Shown: piece by piece, positions 17,660 to 32,000 of the stretch | Numbering within the stretch: the first letter of the stretch is position 1 | Layout: each line of letters starts with the position of its first letter | From: Flaccisagitta enflata | Lineage: Eukaryota > Chaetognatha > Sagittoidea > Aphragmophora | NCBI GenBank assembly: GCA_965153355.1 | Contig: OZ231126.1 | Span: 17,360,001 to 17,424,000 of the forward strand | Length of the DNA: 64,000 nt | Direction: 5' to 3' | The notes under the pieces: model-generated | The model's input: only the letters and a program-made list of their open reading frames with translations | Told to the model about the DNA's origin: nothing | Databases searched by the model: none | Translations under genes and position numbers: made by a program

Positions 17660-18440
17660 AACACTAGTGCCAACAGGGTGGAAAAAAGTTCAAGTTGAGT
17701 GACCATTACCCCCACCTGGCTTTTAAGGCTCTACTCAATGTGGGGAAGTGTTTTCTAGCCAAAATCAAATCATCCTTCGGGCGCTTTTTGAAAAAAATAA
17801 AAAATTCAAGATTTTTAGCTTGATTTTGCATAAAAAATTTTGCAGGTTGCTCTGACTCATTTTTTGACAGCATATTGTTTATCCTGGTAAAATTCATTTT
17901 TGTTTGAAAGGTCACACTATAGGGTTTTAAAAAGAAATACAATCTTTAGTTGCGGAGACGCAACTCTATAAGAGGCTTTATCCGTCCGTCCGTCCGTCCA
18001 TCCGTCCATCCGTCCATCCGTCGGTAGGTCGGTCTGTCGTTGAGCACGAGTCGAAAAGTGTAAAAACGCGCATTACCGCTCCTGCCCACCCGTCCGCAAC
18101 TGGTGGCCGTGTATCCGGCCTTGTTATATTCTAGGCCAACGTTATGATTTTTGTAACGGTGGCATAAAAAATGAAACTTTTATTTCTTTATAAAACCCTA
18201 TAGTGTGACCTATCAAATTAATAAGAATTTCATGAAGAATAACAATATTTTATCAAAAAATAAGATGGACTAAGCTGCAAATTTTTTTATATTAAATTAT
18301 GTTAAAAATCTTGAATTTTTCATTTTTTTCAAAAAGCGCCCCAAGGATGATTTGAATTTAGCTAGAAAACATTTCCTTACATTGAGTAGAGCAATGGTCA
18401 TTCAATTGACCTTTTTTCCACTCTGGGGCATTAGTGCTAA
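17660..18440. mobile_element. Foldback MITE with a nested GCGACT element
   Basis: Arms 17660-17945 and about 18175-18440 are reverse complements with moderate divergence. Shared blocks are AGTGGAAAAAA, GCGCTTTTTGAAAAAA and CACACTATAGGGTTTT. The centre (17948-18124) is an unrelated TTGCGGAGACGCAA-type GCGACT element, so insertion occurred near the loop. Confidence 0.75.
17948..18124 (+). mobile_element. GCGACT element, TTGCGG variant
   Basis: The 5' palindrome is TTGCGGAGACGCAA, followed by CTCTATAAGAGGC. It has CCGT units, GCTCCTGCCCACCCGTCCGCAAC and the terminal hairpin GGCCGTGTATCCGGCC-TTGTT. It is nested in the surrounding foldback element. Confidence 0.85.
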
Positions 18441-18478
18441 GTACGACAGTCCTGTACCTTTTCTCTTTTTTTCTTTTT

Positions 18479-18699
18479 AGTTGCGGACACGCAACTCTAT
18501 AAGAGGCTTTGTCCGTCCGTCGGTTGGTCGGTTGGTTGGTTGGTCAGTCAGTCGGTCCGTGGACACCAGTCGAAAAGTGAGAAAATGAGCGTTTTAGATG
18601 CTTTTTGTGCATGTGAGTGGGGGACTTATGGTGTGGATTGAGGTTGGCTGCCCCTACCCACCCGTCTGCAACTGATGGCCGTGTATCCGGCCTTGTTTT
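18479..18699 (+). mobile_element. GCGACT element, TTGCGG variant
   Basis: Complete copy from TTAGTTGCGGACACGCAACT to GGCCGTGTATCCGGCCTTGTT, with CGGT/TTGG units at about 18511-18555. A further remnant of a 5' end lies at about 18833-18890. Confidence 0.85.
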
Positions 18700-18889
18700 C
18701 CTTTTCTTTCTTTTGCCTTTTTTTTCTTTTTTTTTTTACGAGCTCAGTTACGTGTTTTGCCCCCAATTCTCTTGTCCCAAAATTTTGTATTGTCACCAAA
18801 TCTTTTGAAAATAGCAACTAACTGTTTTCTGTTTGCGGCCATGCATCTTTAAAAGAGCTCATAAGTCTGTCAGTCCATCTGTCAGAAGG

Positions 18890-19759
18890 AAAATTGTGTT
18901 TTATCCATGGGGTACTTCAAATTTGAATTCTCGTGTTTTTTAAATTGAAATGATATGAAAAAGCCAGATGAATGGAATTTCACGTCACCATAAAACAAGT
19001 GCAAAAACTTTTACATGTTGAGAGAAATATTGATTTGCTTTCTTAGATTAGTTTTTGCATCTCTATAAATGGAGAGGACATCGTTAGCCTTTTGTTTTTT
19101 TCCAAAACGCCGGCAAACTCCATCTCAAATCCTTAAAATCTGAGACCGTAACTCGTCATTGGGTTTGCTTGGCTCTGGGTTAGACCATGAACTCGCGGTT
19201 ACATTTTTCTGTCACTAAACATGCGTCAGATTCTCGAATCGATGTCATCTTTGTTCTTAGCTTTGTTCTTGGCCTTATTCTTTGCCTTGTTAATGAGCGA
19301 AATCCTCAATTCTGAGATTTTCGAGGCTGGATGTTTGCAAGCCCCAGAAACTAGAGCTGTGATTGGCTATTGCAAAATGACATGATCGCTCATTGGCTGG
19401 CATATCATATGTTTGTGAGAATCACAAGTAGTTACGTAAAATGTGGGGAATTGTGGCAGCCAATAGCATCGTTATAAAGTTACAAACAGCTAATCAGGAA
19501 ATTATGATTGGTATCGGAAGGTTACGTCACTAACTGGTTGACTGTTTTTGTATCAAGAGCAGCTGAGATATTGTTACCTTTCCAAGCAATGAGAAAACCG
19601 TTTCTTTAGTTGAGGGATAATTCGAGTTGGGATTTTCCCATGCAATGTGATTTATGACAAAACCGTTGAGTCCAAAGACTTCAAGAAGCACTAGAAATCA
19701 TGATAGTTCAAAATGGCCAATCCTCACTACTATAAAAGAGTTCATTGGTCCATTCATGT
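18890..19759. other. Intergenic sequence without recognised features
   Basis: Unique sequence between element remnants. No coding signal. Confidence 0.55.
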
Positions 19760-19767
19760 CTTTAGAC

Positions 19768-21542
<1,775 letters not shown>

Positions 21543-21663
21543 CTTTAGACTGTAATGATGAATGTCCTTTTGTGTGAAGCTCCGTAGCGCTTCAGATCAA
21601 ATATCCAGCTTAACCCTTTCGCTTTTGACAATACAAAATTGCCATAACCGCCTTGTATTTAGT

Positions 21664-21882
21664 CACGTGTACCCAATTCTATAATTCGCCCTCTCTATTT
21701 GTCCATCAGTCGGTTCATTGATTTCGCCACCCATCCATGTAAAACAATTCACCTGTTTGCCATTTACAGGCGGTTTTTGCATCTCTACCCCTGCCCAAAT
21801 GCTTTAGAGGCCCTTTCTGTCACCACCCATGCCCAGTGCCCCCCAGCAGCCGGCCAAGGTAGCCGCGTATAAGACCTTGTCT
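21664..21882 (+). mobile_element. Degenerate GCGACT element
   Basis: AGTCACGTGTACCCAATTCTATAA, CCTGCCCAAATGCTT, GTAGCCGCGTATAAGACCTTGT: same order of blocks as the reference copy but strongly diverged. Confidence 0.6.
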
Positions 21883-22184
21883 ATTGATGAAAAACGTTAA
21901 AGGGAGAATCTATTGTCTCATTGATGTAGACTTTGCGCTTACTGGCATCCATGCCAGTTTTGCTGCATATCTATTTAATCAATCAAACTGATTAAATTTA
22001 TTCTTCCCTGACAAGATAAGAGAAGATATGTCGATCGAGATTATTTCTGAGGAGATATGAGACTGAAAATTCATGTATCATACTCAGTAATTTCTAGGTT
22101 GGGCAGGGGAGTTACTAAAAAAATGCCTGTACATGATCTTGAGTGTAGTAACTTGACTCATTAATAAAAAAGTAAGGGCCTTTA

Positions 22185-22769
22185 ACAGGATGTGCAAAAT
22201 TATCCGCACATAGCACTTTATTGTCTCAAAAACCATAGAAGATAAAGATTTATGAAAGCATGAGAGGTAAGTATGAAAAAGTTTACTATTTAGTAATCAA
22301 AACTAGAATTCATATAGTCAGTAATGAAACTTTTTAGGTTTATTCTACTGTGATAATGAGTTCCTTAAAATATATTTTATCACAATAATCTGAAATTCTG
22401 TTGTTAGTTTTTCTTGCTCTTTAGGCTTAGTTTATTTGCTTTAGTGAGCTCAATTCATGTTGATATAATTAACCTCCCTCAGCATAATGTGTGCCAAGCA
22501 AAAATATTATTATTAAGTAGTCACAAGTACAAGAATCTACGATATTGTTACCTATTTTGCCTATGAAATAAAATCATGTCAAAATCAAAATCTTTGCTTC
22601 AAATCATTTGACTACCATAGTGACAGAGGGTACAGAAAATACCTACAATCACTTTTAGCTTCTAGTATGACTAACTGGGATAGTCTGGTCCAAATTTCAT
22701 GATGCTGGGTCACTTTTAAGTACAGTTTTCGTTTTATAAAGCAATTGCGGATAATTTTGCACACCCTGT
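22185..22769. mobile_element. TA-flanked mariner-like MITE
   Basis: Inverted termini ACAGGATGTGCAAAATTATC and its partner ending GCACACCCTGT at 22769 are bordered by TA on both sides (22183-22184, 22770-22771). ACAGG(G)TGTGCAAAATT termini with a TA duplication are typical of mariner-class elements. There is no open frame of transposase length. Confidence 0.8.
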
Positions 22770-22814
22770 TATAAAACAGTAAAAAGACAGAATAACCCAC
22801 AATTCAAAAATGTT

Positions 22815-22890
22815 ACGGACCGACCGACGGACCAACTGACAGACCTACCAACAGTTTGACCGACGGCCGACTGATACAGAGTCGCGATAT
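22815..22890 (-). mobile_element. GCGACT element remnant
   Basis: GACC/GACG tetranucleotides and GAGTCGCGATATG remain; the 3' end is absent. Confidence 0.45.
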
Positions 22891-23375
22891 GTTGCACAAA
22901 AATACTAAGACATGTGTTTGACAAACATAGTGATAGATAAAACAGATGATGCAATAGATTTGGCAAAAAGATAGGGTAGCAACATCTAGGAGGAATCATG
23001 CCGCTCTGCTCTTTAGTTCTTCAAGTGTTGCTTCCCAGTGCATGCAGTAAGTCAGTGACCGGTTCCCACTCAAGCTTAGTTAATAGTTATACTCTTAGTT
23101 TTACTCTCAGTCACGACTCTCAGTTTGTGACGCTCATCTCTTTCAACAACGAAGATGACTTTAATCGCGTAGATCAGTCGGCGAAATATGAAGATTGAAG
23201 AACTTTTGATGCTTTTTCAGACGAGCACATGAGCTGATCATCTGATGTGCAACTTTCTACCTCCATGAGAAGCTTTTCATATTCTGGTCATGTATCAAGG
23301 TTTCAAAAACTTGATTGCAAAATGCAAAATCATGAAGACGGGCATTTTGCAGTCCAATGTCAACGATTTTTTCCC

Positions 23376-23985
23376 TGCTTTGTCTGATTGTGCAGGAGAA
23401 AGAGGGGTAGCTGACCAGAGAGGGAAGAGGACCTGTACAACACAGAGGGCTGATGGGGCACCAAAGGAGTTTGATCGAGTTTGGAAGCTATTGATGGTAA
23501 GGTCTCAGGAGGCTGCTTGAAGACTGATTCTAAGCCTCAGAGAACTTATTCGAAACCTAAGAAGCCCAATGACATGATGTGGTAAGCAATACTCTTTGTC
23601 CTGCTTTGAATGATTATGATTTTGAGCGCAACAAATAAGGGCAATGGCCTCAAAGGACTGACTTGTGGCCTAAAAGGGTTGATAAGAGAACAAAGAGGTA
23701 TGAGAGTTCTGAGATGACATAGTTTAGGCCTGCAGGGGCTAATTTGAGGCACAATTGTAAGCTAAAGAGAGCACATTTTGGAATTGAAAGAGTTGATCTG
23801 CTTACAGGGGTTGATTTGAAGCTTGAGAGGTCTGATTTGATTGAGGCTTGAGAAGGCATATTTGAGGCTTGAAAAGGCTGAGGGAAGCAGGGAAAGTACA
23901 CAAATGAGTAACAGTTAAACAAAGGTTCCCCTGTGTTCTTGAGTACTTTGTCTCCCACTGGGCCACGGGCAACTGCCCTAAAGCC
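23376..23985. mobile_element. Degenerate family A foldback element
   Basis: CCCTGCTTTGTCTGATTGTG leader, ACAACACAGAGGG left block, TTTGAGGCTTGAGAAGGC-type minisatellite units (about 23455-23880), and CCCCTGTGTTCTTGAGTACT with GCAACTGCCC at the right. Minisatellite-like units continue to about 24130. Confidence 0.65.
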
Positions 23986-24615
23986 GGCTTGAGGCCTGAG
24001 ATTGAAGTATAAAAGATTAAACACTGCATGAAAGATGAGTTCAGGCCTAAGATGGCTGATTTGAGTTCGGGAGAGCTTATTTGAGGACTGAGAGGGCTAA
24101 TTTCAGACCTGAAAGTATTGATTAGAGTTCCAATGAGAGGGCTCATATGGGATGTATGGATGAATGAATTGTACAGTAAAAGGGTTATCATGTCATATTT
24201 CTTCCTATGTTGAATTTCACTTCGAACCCACTCTGTATTTCTAGCTTCACTAATCCATTTTCATGCGACATAATGGAGAACTAAAAAAGAAACTAAAAGT
24301 CAAAAGATATAAACCAAAACCTTGCAGAAGAAAATTGTCATTTGTTTGCCAGCACTTCTGTCTTTTGTGGAAGAGGACTTCCCAGCGAGGGAACAAAAAA
24401 AAAAAGACTAACTACTCCGTCCTTCTTAACTCTTTTTATGAATTTTCTTATTGGTCCGTGAAAAGGATAGTGTCTTTAATTTTAGTATAGTGGTAAGTTA
24501 AAAACGGTGCAGCCTCACTGTAGCACATCCGCTATTAAGGAATATTAGTCTATTGTAGTTTTTTTTTTGTTCTGGCAATGTAGCTATACATTGTTTACAA
24601 TGGTCTCCAGTCATA

Positions 24616-24842
24616 CCATCTAGCTAATAAGTTTATCACCGTCTTAAAAGAAGCATCAACTCTAAAAGAGTATTGTGCCCAAAAGCATGAAGATAGAATT
24701 ACCAGATTGGTTGTATTTTAAAGAATGAAACAAATTTTCAAAATTGAACCAACTGGTAATTGTAGCTTCATTCTCTAAAGAGCAACACTCTTTCAAAGTT
24801 AATGCCTCTTTTCAGATGGTGATATATTTATTAGATAGATAG
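24616..24842. mobile_element. TA-flanked 227-bp MITE, copy 1
   Basis: A palindromic element with both arms reading CATC/TATCTAGCTAATAA...GCATCAACT...ACCAG. It is bordered by TA at 24614-24615 and 24843-24844. The same family occurs at 58040-58268. Confidence 0.8.
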
Positions 24843-24844
24843 TA

Positions 24845-25254
24845 AGATAAGGAAACATTTTTCACCATTTTATCGTTCGACATTTTTCCTTTTTTTGCTG
24901 TCTAAAAGCGTCAAAAAGCTGTCTAAAAGCACTGGACTAAAGATTTCAGGGCTGCTTCTTCAAATGTGTGTCTCCATGGGTGTAGCAGTATCAACTCCTG
25001 TTCGTTTCCTTTTTATTTATACTCATTTATCCATTTTTTTGCTATTATTGTATGTGTACTCCATTACAATCCCCATTCATCGAAAACTGTACAGCATAAA
25101 AGGTAAAAAACACAAAATTGAGTTTGAATCTGACAAGCTAGGCTACGAGTGAGAAAGATGAGAAAGTAAAATTCTTGATTTTGGTAGTACGCGCATGCAT
25201 ATATATAGAAAGAAATCCACTTAGTGATTCGATAAGCTTTGGCTTACCATTATT
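24845..25254. other. Intergenic sequence without recognised features
   Basis: AT-rich, with a direct repeat of GCTGTCTAAAAGC-type at 24898-24930. The 85-codon open frame at 24895 has no support. Confidence 0.5.
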
Positions 25255-25256
25255 TA

Positions 25257-25744
25257 CAGGGAATACCCCGCAAAGTGACACCAAAGAAAACATCATATTT
25301 CACCTTCTAGAAATGATAATTCAACTCTAAAAAAAATTCCAGAAAGCATTTATGAACCGATTTTATGTGATACAAAGTAAATGAGCACATGTTCAAAACT
25401 CTGACTCTACTGTAGCATTGACAGTAACTTTGAAGTTGGCGAGGCATGCCTTTTCTGGTTTTGGAGTTTTGGAGTGGTAATGCTAATTTTGATGAAATTT
25501 CACAATTTGTTGATAAATGGCAGTGAAGGAGAATGCAACCCTCCATGGTTAAAAAAGAGCAATGATAAAAAATTGAGGAGATTTCACCAATTCCATATAG
25601 GTTATTTTCTCAAAACCCAATTTGTCAGACTAGATCAAACAAAATCGTTTTAAAAAATCTTCAAGGAACTTTTTTCAAAATTGAATTTTCATTCCCAGAA
25701 GCTGAAATATGTTTTTTTGGTGTCACTTTGCAGGGTAGTCCCTG
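25257..25744. mobile_element. TA-flanked MITE, CAGGGAATACCCC termini
   Basis: Left end CAGGGAATACCCCGCAAAGT and right end ...ACTTTGCAGGGTAGTCCCTG are inverted repeats of about 35 bp. TA borders both ends (25255-25256, 25745-25746). Confidence 0.8.
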
Positions 25745-25783
25745 TAGCTGTAAGACAGAACCAGTCAAAAGGAGAGAGAAAGT

Positions 25784-26096
<313 letters not shown>

Positions 26097-26125
26097 CTCA
26101 AAATACGAAATTCAGAATTGTTACT

Positions 26126-28769
26126 CTAAACAGGCGCTTGGAATTCGCAAATGAATGGATGAGTTTTGTTTGCATCTACGTCGTCCCAACCATTTTTGTA
26201 CAGAAGAATTCCGTCGTTGTCCGTGTCGCAATCTTTTATGGTACCGTCACGATCAGATGACGGAACTGAGTCGTTGAATGGGATTTGACCTTTATGAGTG
26301 TCCCAGAAGTAAAAGCTTCCTCCAGATCTTTTCTCACATCTCGCACCAACCCAATGATAGGTACTTTTGAGCTGGGGCTGAAAAGGACATATGAGACAAA
26401 ATCGGATGATATAAATAAGTGCAGTGGAACCCCGCCTCGACAACAACGCCTCTAACAGTGCCCCGCCCTTAAAGGGCAAGATACTTAAGTCCCAAAATCA
26501 TTTTGGCTTTTGTAACGTTTCAATCCCCCTAGATAACAGACCCTGTATTAAGCGCGACCCGCCTTTTAGGTCAAATTCTATGGGCCAAATTTAATGGGCC
26601 CTCTAAGTGATTTTTATGACGTTTTATGACAGAATGCAATAATGAAAAAGGTTGCCGAAATATTCACGAAAAGATTGCTTAAAAATCTGTGAGATATTTT
26701 TTCATATGATGATAATATAAGGAATTTATTTAGTTTCATTAAATATTACAGTGTCCCTCTTTAACGGTTAGACACACAGAATCCCCACGGATTCTACAGG
26801 ATTTTGTCCTAGTCACTAGTGCTGAATCAGTAATGTTGAGAAAAATGAGATGGTTGGTAAGCCCTTCAAAATATCTATCATTTTAGTCGTGACTGAAGAT
26901 TCTAGTTGAATCGGTTTAAAAGTTAGAGCGAGTTGAATAAGACCAATCAACAATCATTGTAGGAGCCAAAAAGGCCACGAGGTTACCAACTGTGTAAGTT
27001 GGGATAAGCCTACAGGGCATTCAATCTCATTTGACACGAAAGGGACCTTTATTATGCTAAAACTATTTGACTTTTCAGTTGGATTTTTTTTCTCATAAAA
27101 GCACTATGTATGACGTTTTTTGTATCAAATTTTCAAAGGAGTGGGTCTTGAAATTCAGCAGAAATCCATGTTTGAAGTTATGCAGTAAATTTTTTTCAAA
27201 AATGGTTTTCTTGCAAATTTTTACTAAAAAAATGCACAAAATTCTACGTGTTTCTCCAGATGCTAGATTAGAGTCAAGTGATAAATGCTAAGACCCCAAT
27301 ATTAGAAATAGCCAGGTTTTATCACATAACAGTGAACTTTAGGCAAATACTAGTAAAATTTTGATAAAAATCTTACAAAAACTTTATCAAAGATAGTTTT
27401 TTTTTCCAATTAAAAGGTAAGTGGTTGATCATGATGAAATTTCTTAGAATTGTTTTTCTCAGATACAAAAACTATATGAAATTATCTGCCATTCCAGACC
27501 AATCTCACATCTGTAGCTCAAGGCGTTTAGAAATGAGAGCAATTAATAGATGAAAGGTCAGAACCTAAAAGTCAAATAAAACCTCCCATCTCATCATGAC
27601 ATCTTACACTTTAAAATGGGTTATCTCCTAAAATAGTTGACCCAGTACCATGAAATTTAGACACAAAAAACGTCATATGAAGTTCTTTCAGGATAAAAAA
27701 AAAAATCAAACTGAAAAGTTGATTCGTTTTTGCACAGCATAGGTTCTTTTTGTGTCAAATGAGATTGAAGACCCTGTAGGTAGAGTTTACCTATACGCTT
27801 TTTTATACGCCACCTCTGACGGAAGTGGCAGATGAGACGCAAAAACGTATTTGGCGCTACAATGAGTTTCCCATTGGCGTTTTTCAGGTTTTTCACTTAG
27901 CATTAAGGGAGTTGTAAGATTAAGGGAATTCATGGTGGATTTTTGGTGATCATTTTGGTAATTTAGTAGAAATTTCCAGAATTTCTTTTGCTAGCATCAA
28001 AGAATTATTTTCATTCCTTTTTTCAATTTATTTTTGTTATTTTGATCAGTTTTCATATTTCATGACTCACTTTTCACTTTTCATTTTTCATTTTTCATTT
28101 TTCATTTTTCATTTTTCATTTTTCATTTTTCATTTTTCATTTTTCATTTTTCATTTTTCATTTTTCACTTTAAACTACACTTTTTACTTTACATTTTATA
28201 TTTTTCACTTTTCACTTTTTTATTTTCATTTTTTAGTTGCGGATACGCAACTCTATAAGAGGCTTTGTCCGTCCGTCCGTCCGTCCGTCCGTCCGTTGGT
28301 TGGTTGGTCCGTTGGTGAGCACGAGTCGAAAAGAGAACGCGCATTTCCGCCCCTGCCCACCTGTCCACAACTGGTGGCCGTGTATCTGGCCTTGTTATTT
28401 TTGATGTTTCATTTTCAATTTTTTTTTTTTCTGTTTTCATTTTCATATTTGATTCAATATTTTTTATAATTTTTTTTCTTATCAAAATACCATACTTTTA
28501 ATAATTCTGTTGTCACTTTTTTCAACTTTTTCATGTATATTCAATGTTTTTTACTCATATTTTTTTAATCAAATTCTTTGTTATTATCTCATTTACTGTA
28601 TTTTATAGTTATACATATTTCACCAATTGATTTGTTCTGTTAAAACAGAAAATAAAGTAATATAAATGATCAATGATTCTCCCTCATGCTTATATCAAAT
28701 TTGTATCATCCTAAAAGAAATTCTGAAATGAATCCACAATCAAGTTCTTCTTGTCTATGTCTGTTTGTG

Positions 28770-28814
<45 letters not shown>

Positions 28815-28964
28815 ACAACAAAGAAAGGACAGGACCCATAAAGGAGACTGAGTGGCAAGAAAAAATCAAATGACCAATCATTTTTTCATGAATTGTCCTT
28901 CATTCTGTCCAAGTCTCGATCTTGGTCTGGGTCTATCTGTCTTACTCTCTTCTCTTCCTCTCAC

Positions 28965-29003
<39 letters not shown>

Positions 29004-32000
29004 CTCTCTCTTCCTGTGACAAACAGAGATAGCACGTCGATGGCCATGCTTTTAATAATCTTACTCCATAACTTAACTATCCATAACCATGCTTTGCTCA
29101 AGTATTTTGTTTAAGAGTCAACAATGCATCACAGGCGCTGGAAAACTCATTTTATCTTAGAAAATAGTAGTAATTGTAATACTACTATAAAAAAAAAAAC
29201 GTTAAAAAGCGTTTTTCGGGCTAAAAACTCCACTTATACGCAACCTACTATGCATATAATCTCAATTATACTTCCGTTATATGCCACTAGATGATTTTGT
29301 TTGAAACTCCAAACTCTACCTGTAGGTACTGAATTACTTGAGTAGGGGTTCGAACTGTCCTTTGACCATCGGGATTTTTATCATGAAAACGTTAGCTTTC
29401 CCACTTCCTCCAATTGTTCAGGATTCTTTTTTCCAGATTGTTGAAAAAGTATGAAAGTTATAGTTACCAGGTGTCTAAGGTAGATTTCTTCAGACGTTTG
29501 TTCTATGATGACCAACCGTGCTCCGCCTTGAATACATAGATCCTGTGCTTGCTTCCACGTCTTGCTGTTTTCATTTATGGTGTACCTAAGGCTTCCGCTG
29601 AGAATGATGCCTAAAGAAAAGATCGAAGCCATGTTTCGAATTTGTTCAGTAGATCTCGTCTAGACTTAAGTTAAGATAATGGAGGTAAGCTTAATGTAAA
29701 AAAAAAAAAAAAAAAAAAAAAAACAACAACAGGGGCATGGTATTTGGAATAAAGATTAATAATGAAATATTTCATTCGCCATAATGGCCGGTTACCGATG
29801 TGTCACTTTTTAGTGGCGTGCACGCGACTCTACAACCCACTCTGTCTGTCGGTCGGTCGGTAACGCTTAGCTTTTTTTGTCATTTTACGCTATTTTACGT
29901 CATTTTAAGTCAATTTAAATTATTTTAAATTATTTAAATTATTTAAATTATTTAAATTATTTAAATTATTTAAATTATTTAAATTATTTAAATTATTTTA
30001 AATCATTTTAAGTTTAAATATTTAAAGTTAATTTACATTTACTCTTTGAGCTTTTGGTTTTTTGGTCTTTTAGTCTCTTAGTCTTTTAGTCTATGTTCTT
30101 AACAACCGCACGCGACTGTAAGGTGTTGGCCTTGTTGACAGCATGTCTCAATGGGTGTAAAGAAGAAGCATGAAATTTTCGTCAAAGAGAGATGGAGTAG
30201 GGTTCTTGTACTACGCGAATTAAAAAAAAAACGCAAGTTTTTCTTTAGCACATTTTGGCGCCTTTGGTTCAATCAGGACATGATTTATCGGTGACTAAAT
30301 TGAAGACTTTTTCGAGGGCTTTCTTTTGAGCGCAATCTCACATCTGTAGCTTTTCTCGTTTAGAATTTATACTCAAATGATGGTGCATAACACAAAATTT
30401 CTAGATGCAAAAAGAGGAAAAAAAAAGGTTGTTTCAGGGCGAAGATGATGGAGTAATCGCATTGCCTTGAGCAATCAGGCATTGTTCTACTCATGCTGTC
30501 TGCTTTCATAGTTCTTATATTTGAGTTCCTCAATGTTTGTGATGAAAAATGAAGCACCGACTGTGATTGATTATGAAAAATCCTTAAAAATCATTACGGA
30601 TTTATCTGAAAATCAAAGGTGAAAATTTTCTAAAATACATGCCACTTTTGTAGGCTATTTCTCTGACTCAACTTGATCCTGATGGCTAAAATTCTTAGAT
30701 ATGATGCATGGTAGCTCAAATAAACCAAACCAGCTCATTTAATGCTGCTCAGAAGAAAAAAATAGTCCAATTCAACCACACTTATGAAAAATTAATCATG
30801 CTTTTTCTATCAATTCGATCAGCCTTTAAAGAGGAGGTTTGAATACAAAGAAACTAAGGGGAAAAATGGGATTTTTTTGCAACTTAACATCGCGCGACTT
30901 TATAACCCGCTCCACTGTGTGCTGCATTGTGCGCTAGGTGGCTCATTGGGGATTAACATTACATCTTTAACTATTACATTGTTGGTTATGAAATATACAG
31001 AGTGAAAAACATTTTTCCGCATATTTTCAGATGTTATGAAATTATTCATATCCAATATTGACTCATTTTTATTGGATCAAAAGCTTTATGAGCTTAGAGT
31101 ACAAAAAAAGACAAATTTGAGAAAATAAAGTGAAAAATACTGCTAAACTATTCTGCATTTAATATTTAAATTATCTTATGTTTTGACTAAATCAAATTTT
31201 AAATTTTAAATTTTTGTCTTTGTTCAATAAGATTCCTTTATAAGGTGCTCAAAAAAAAAATCATTTTTTTGCTCATTTAGCACATTTTGCTCATTTTTCT
31301 TCCAATCAAATATATATTTTTACTTTTATCCACATTATTACTTGTCCATTTTAGGCCAAGAAAATAGCAATTTGGACGTTGAAGGCCCGCTTGAGCCATA
31401 GCATTCTGGATTCGGGACCCCTTGAACTACATTTTGGCATAGGTGGCTCATTGTGCGTCCTTGTGCGATTTTTTATGTTTATAGGGTAATAAAAGCATGC
31501 AAATTAGGTCAAATAAGTAGTAATAGTAGACTAATTTAATAGTGCTAAAAATGTAAAAAAAAATTATTTTTTTCAATTTTTCCATACATTTAAACATTAA
31601 TGAAGGAATCCAATCCAATTTTGAAGATATCATGAGCTTTTTGTAATTTTAACAGATAATCCAAAAATTCATTGATTTTTCTTGAAATTTAGCATTTTTT
31701 GTAGTAATGTCCATTTAAGCCGCCTTTTTTCACTCTAAATTGCCATAAAACCTGTCATATGGACCGGTAGTATATGCTCAAATGCTACCATGACCATTCT
31801 ACTTAGTTTGAGCCATGAAGCAGAGATGAAAATTTTCACCTAAATACCCAAGGAGCCATCTAGCGCAATCCGTGGCCCTTAGTGCGCTCTGTCGGTCGGT
31901 CGGTCTGTAACACTCTGCTTTTCCAGCATGTAAGAGCGATTTTGCAGTACCGCTCCTGCCCAAATGCTTGGTTATCGTTTATTATCATTTATCACTGCCC

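Noticed and set aside
22998-23198. 66-residue frame with an N-terminal hydrophobic start
   Set aside because: No splice continuation or recognisable domain; adjacent to degraded repeats.
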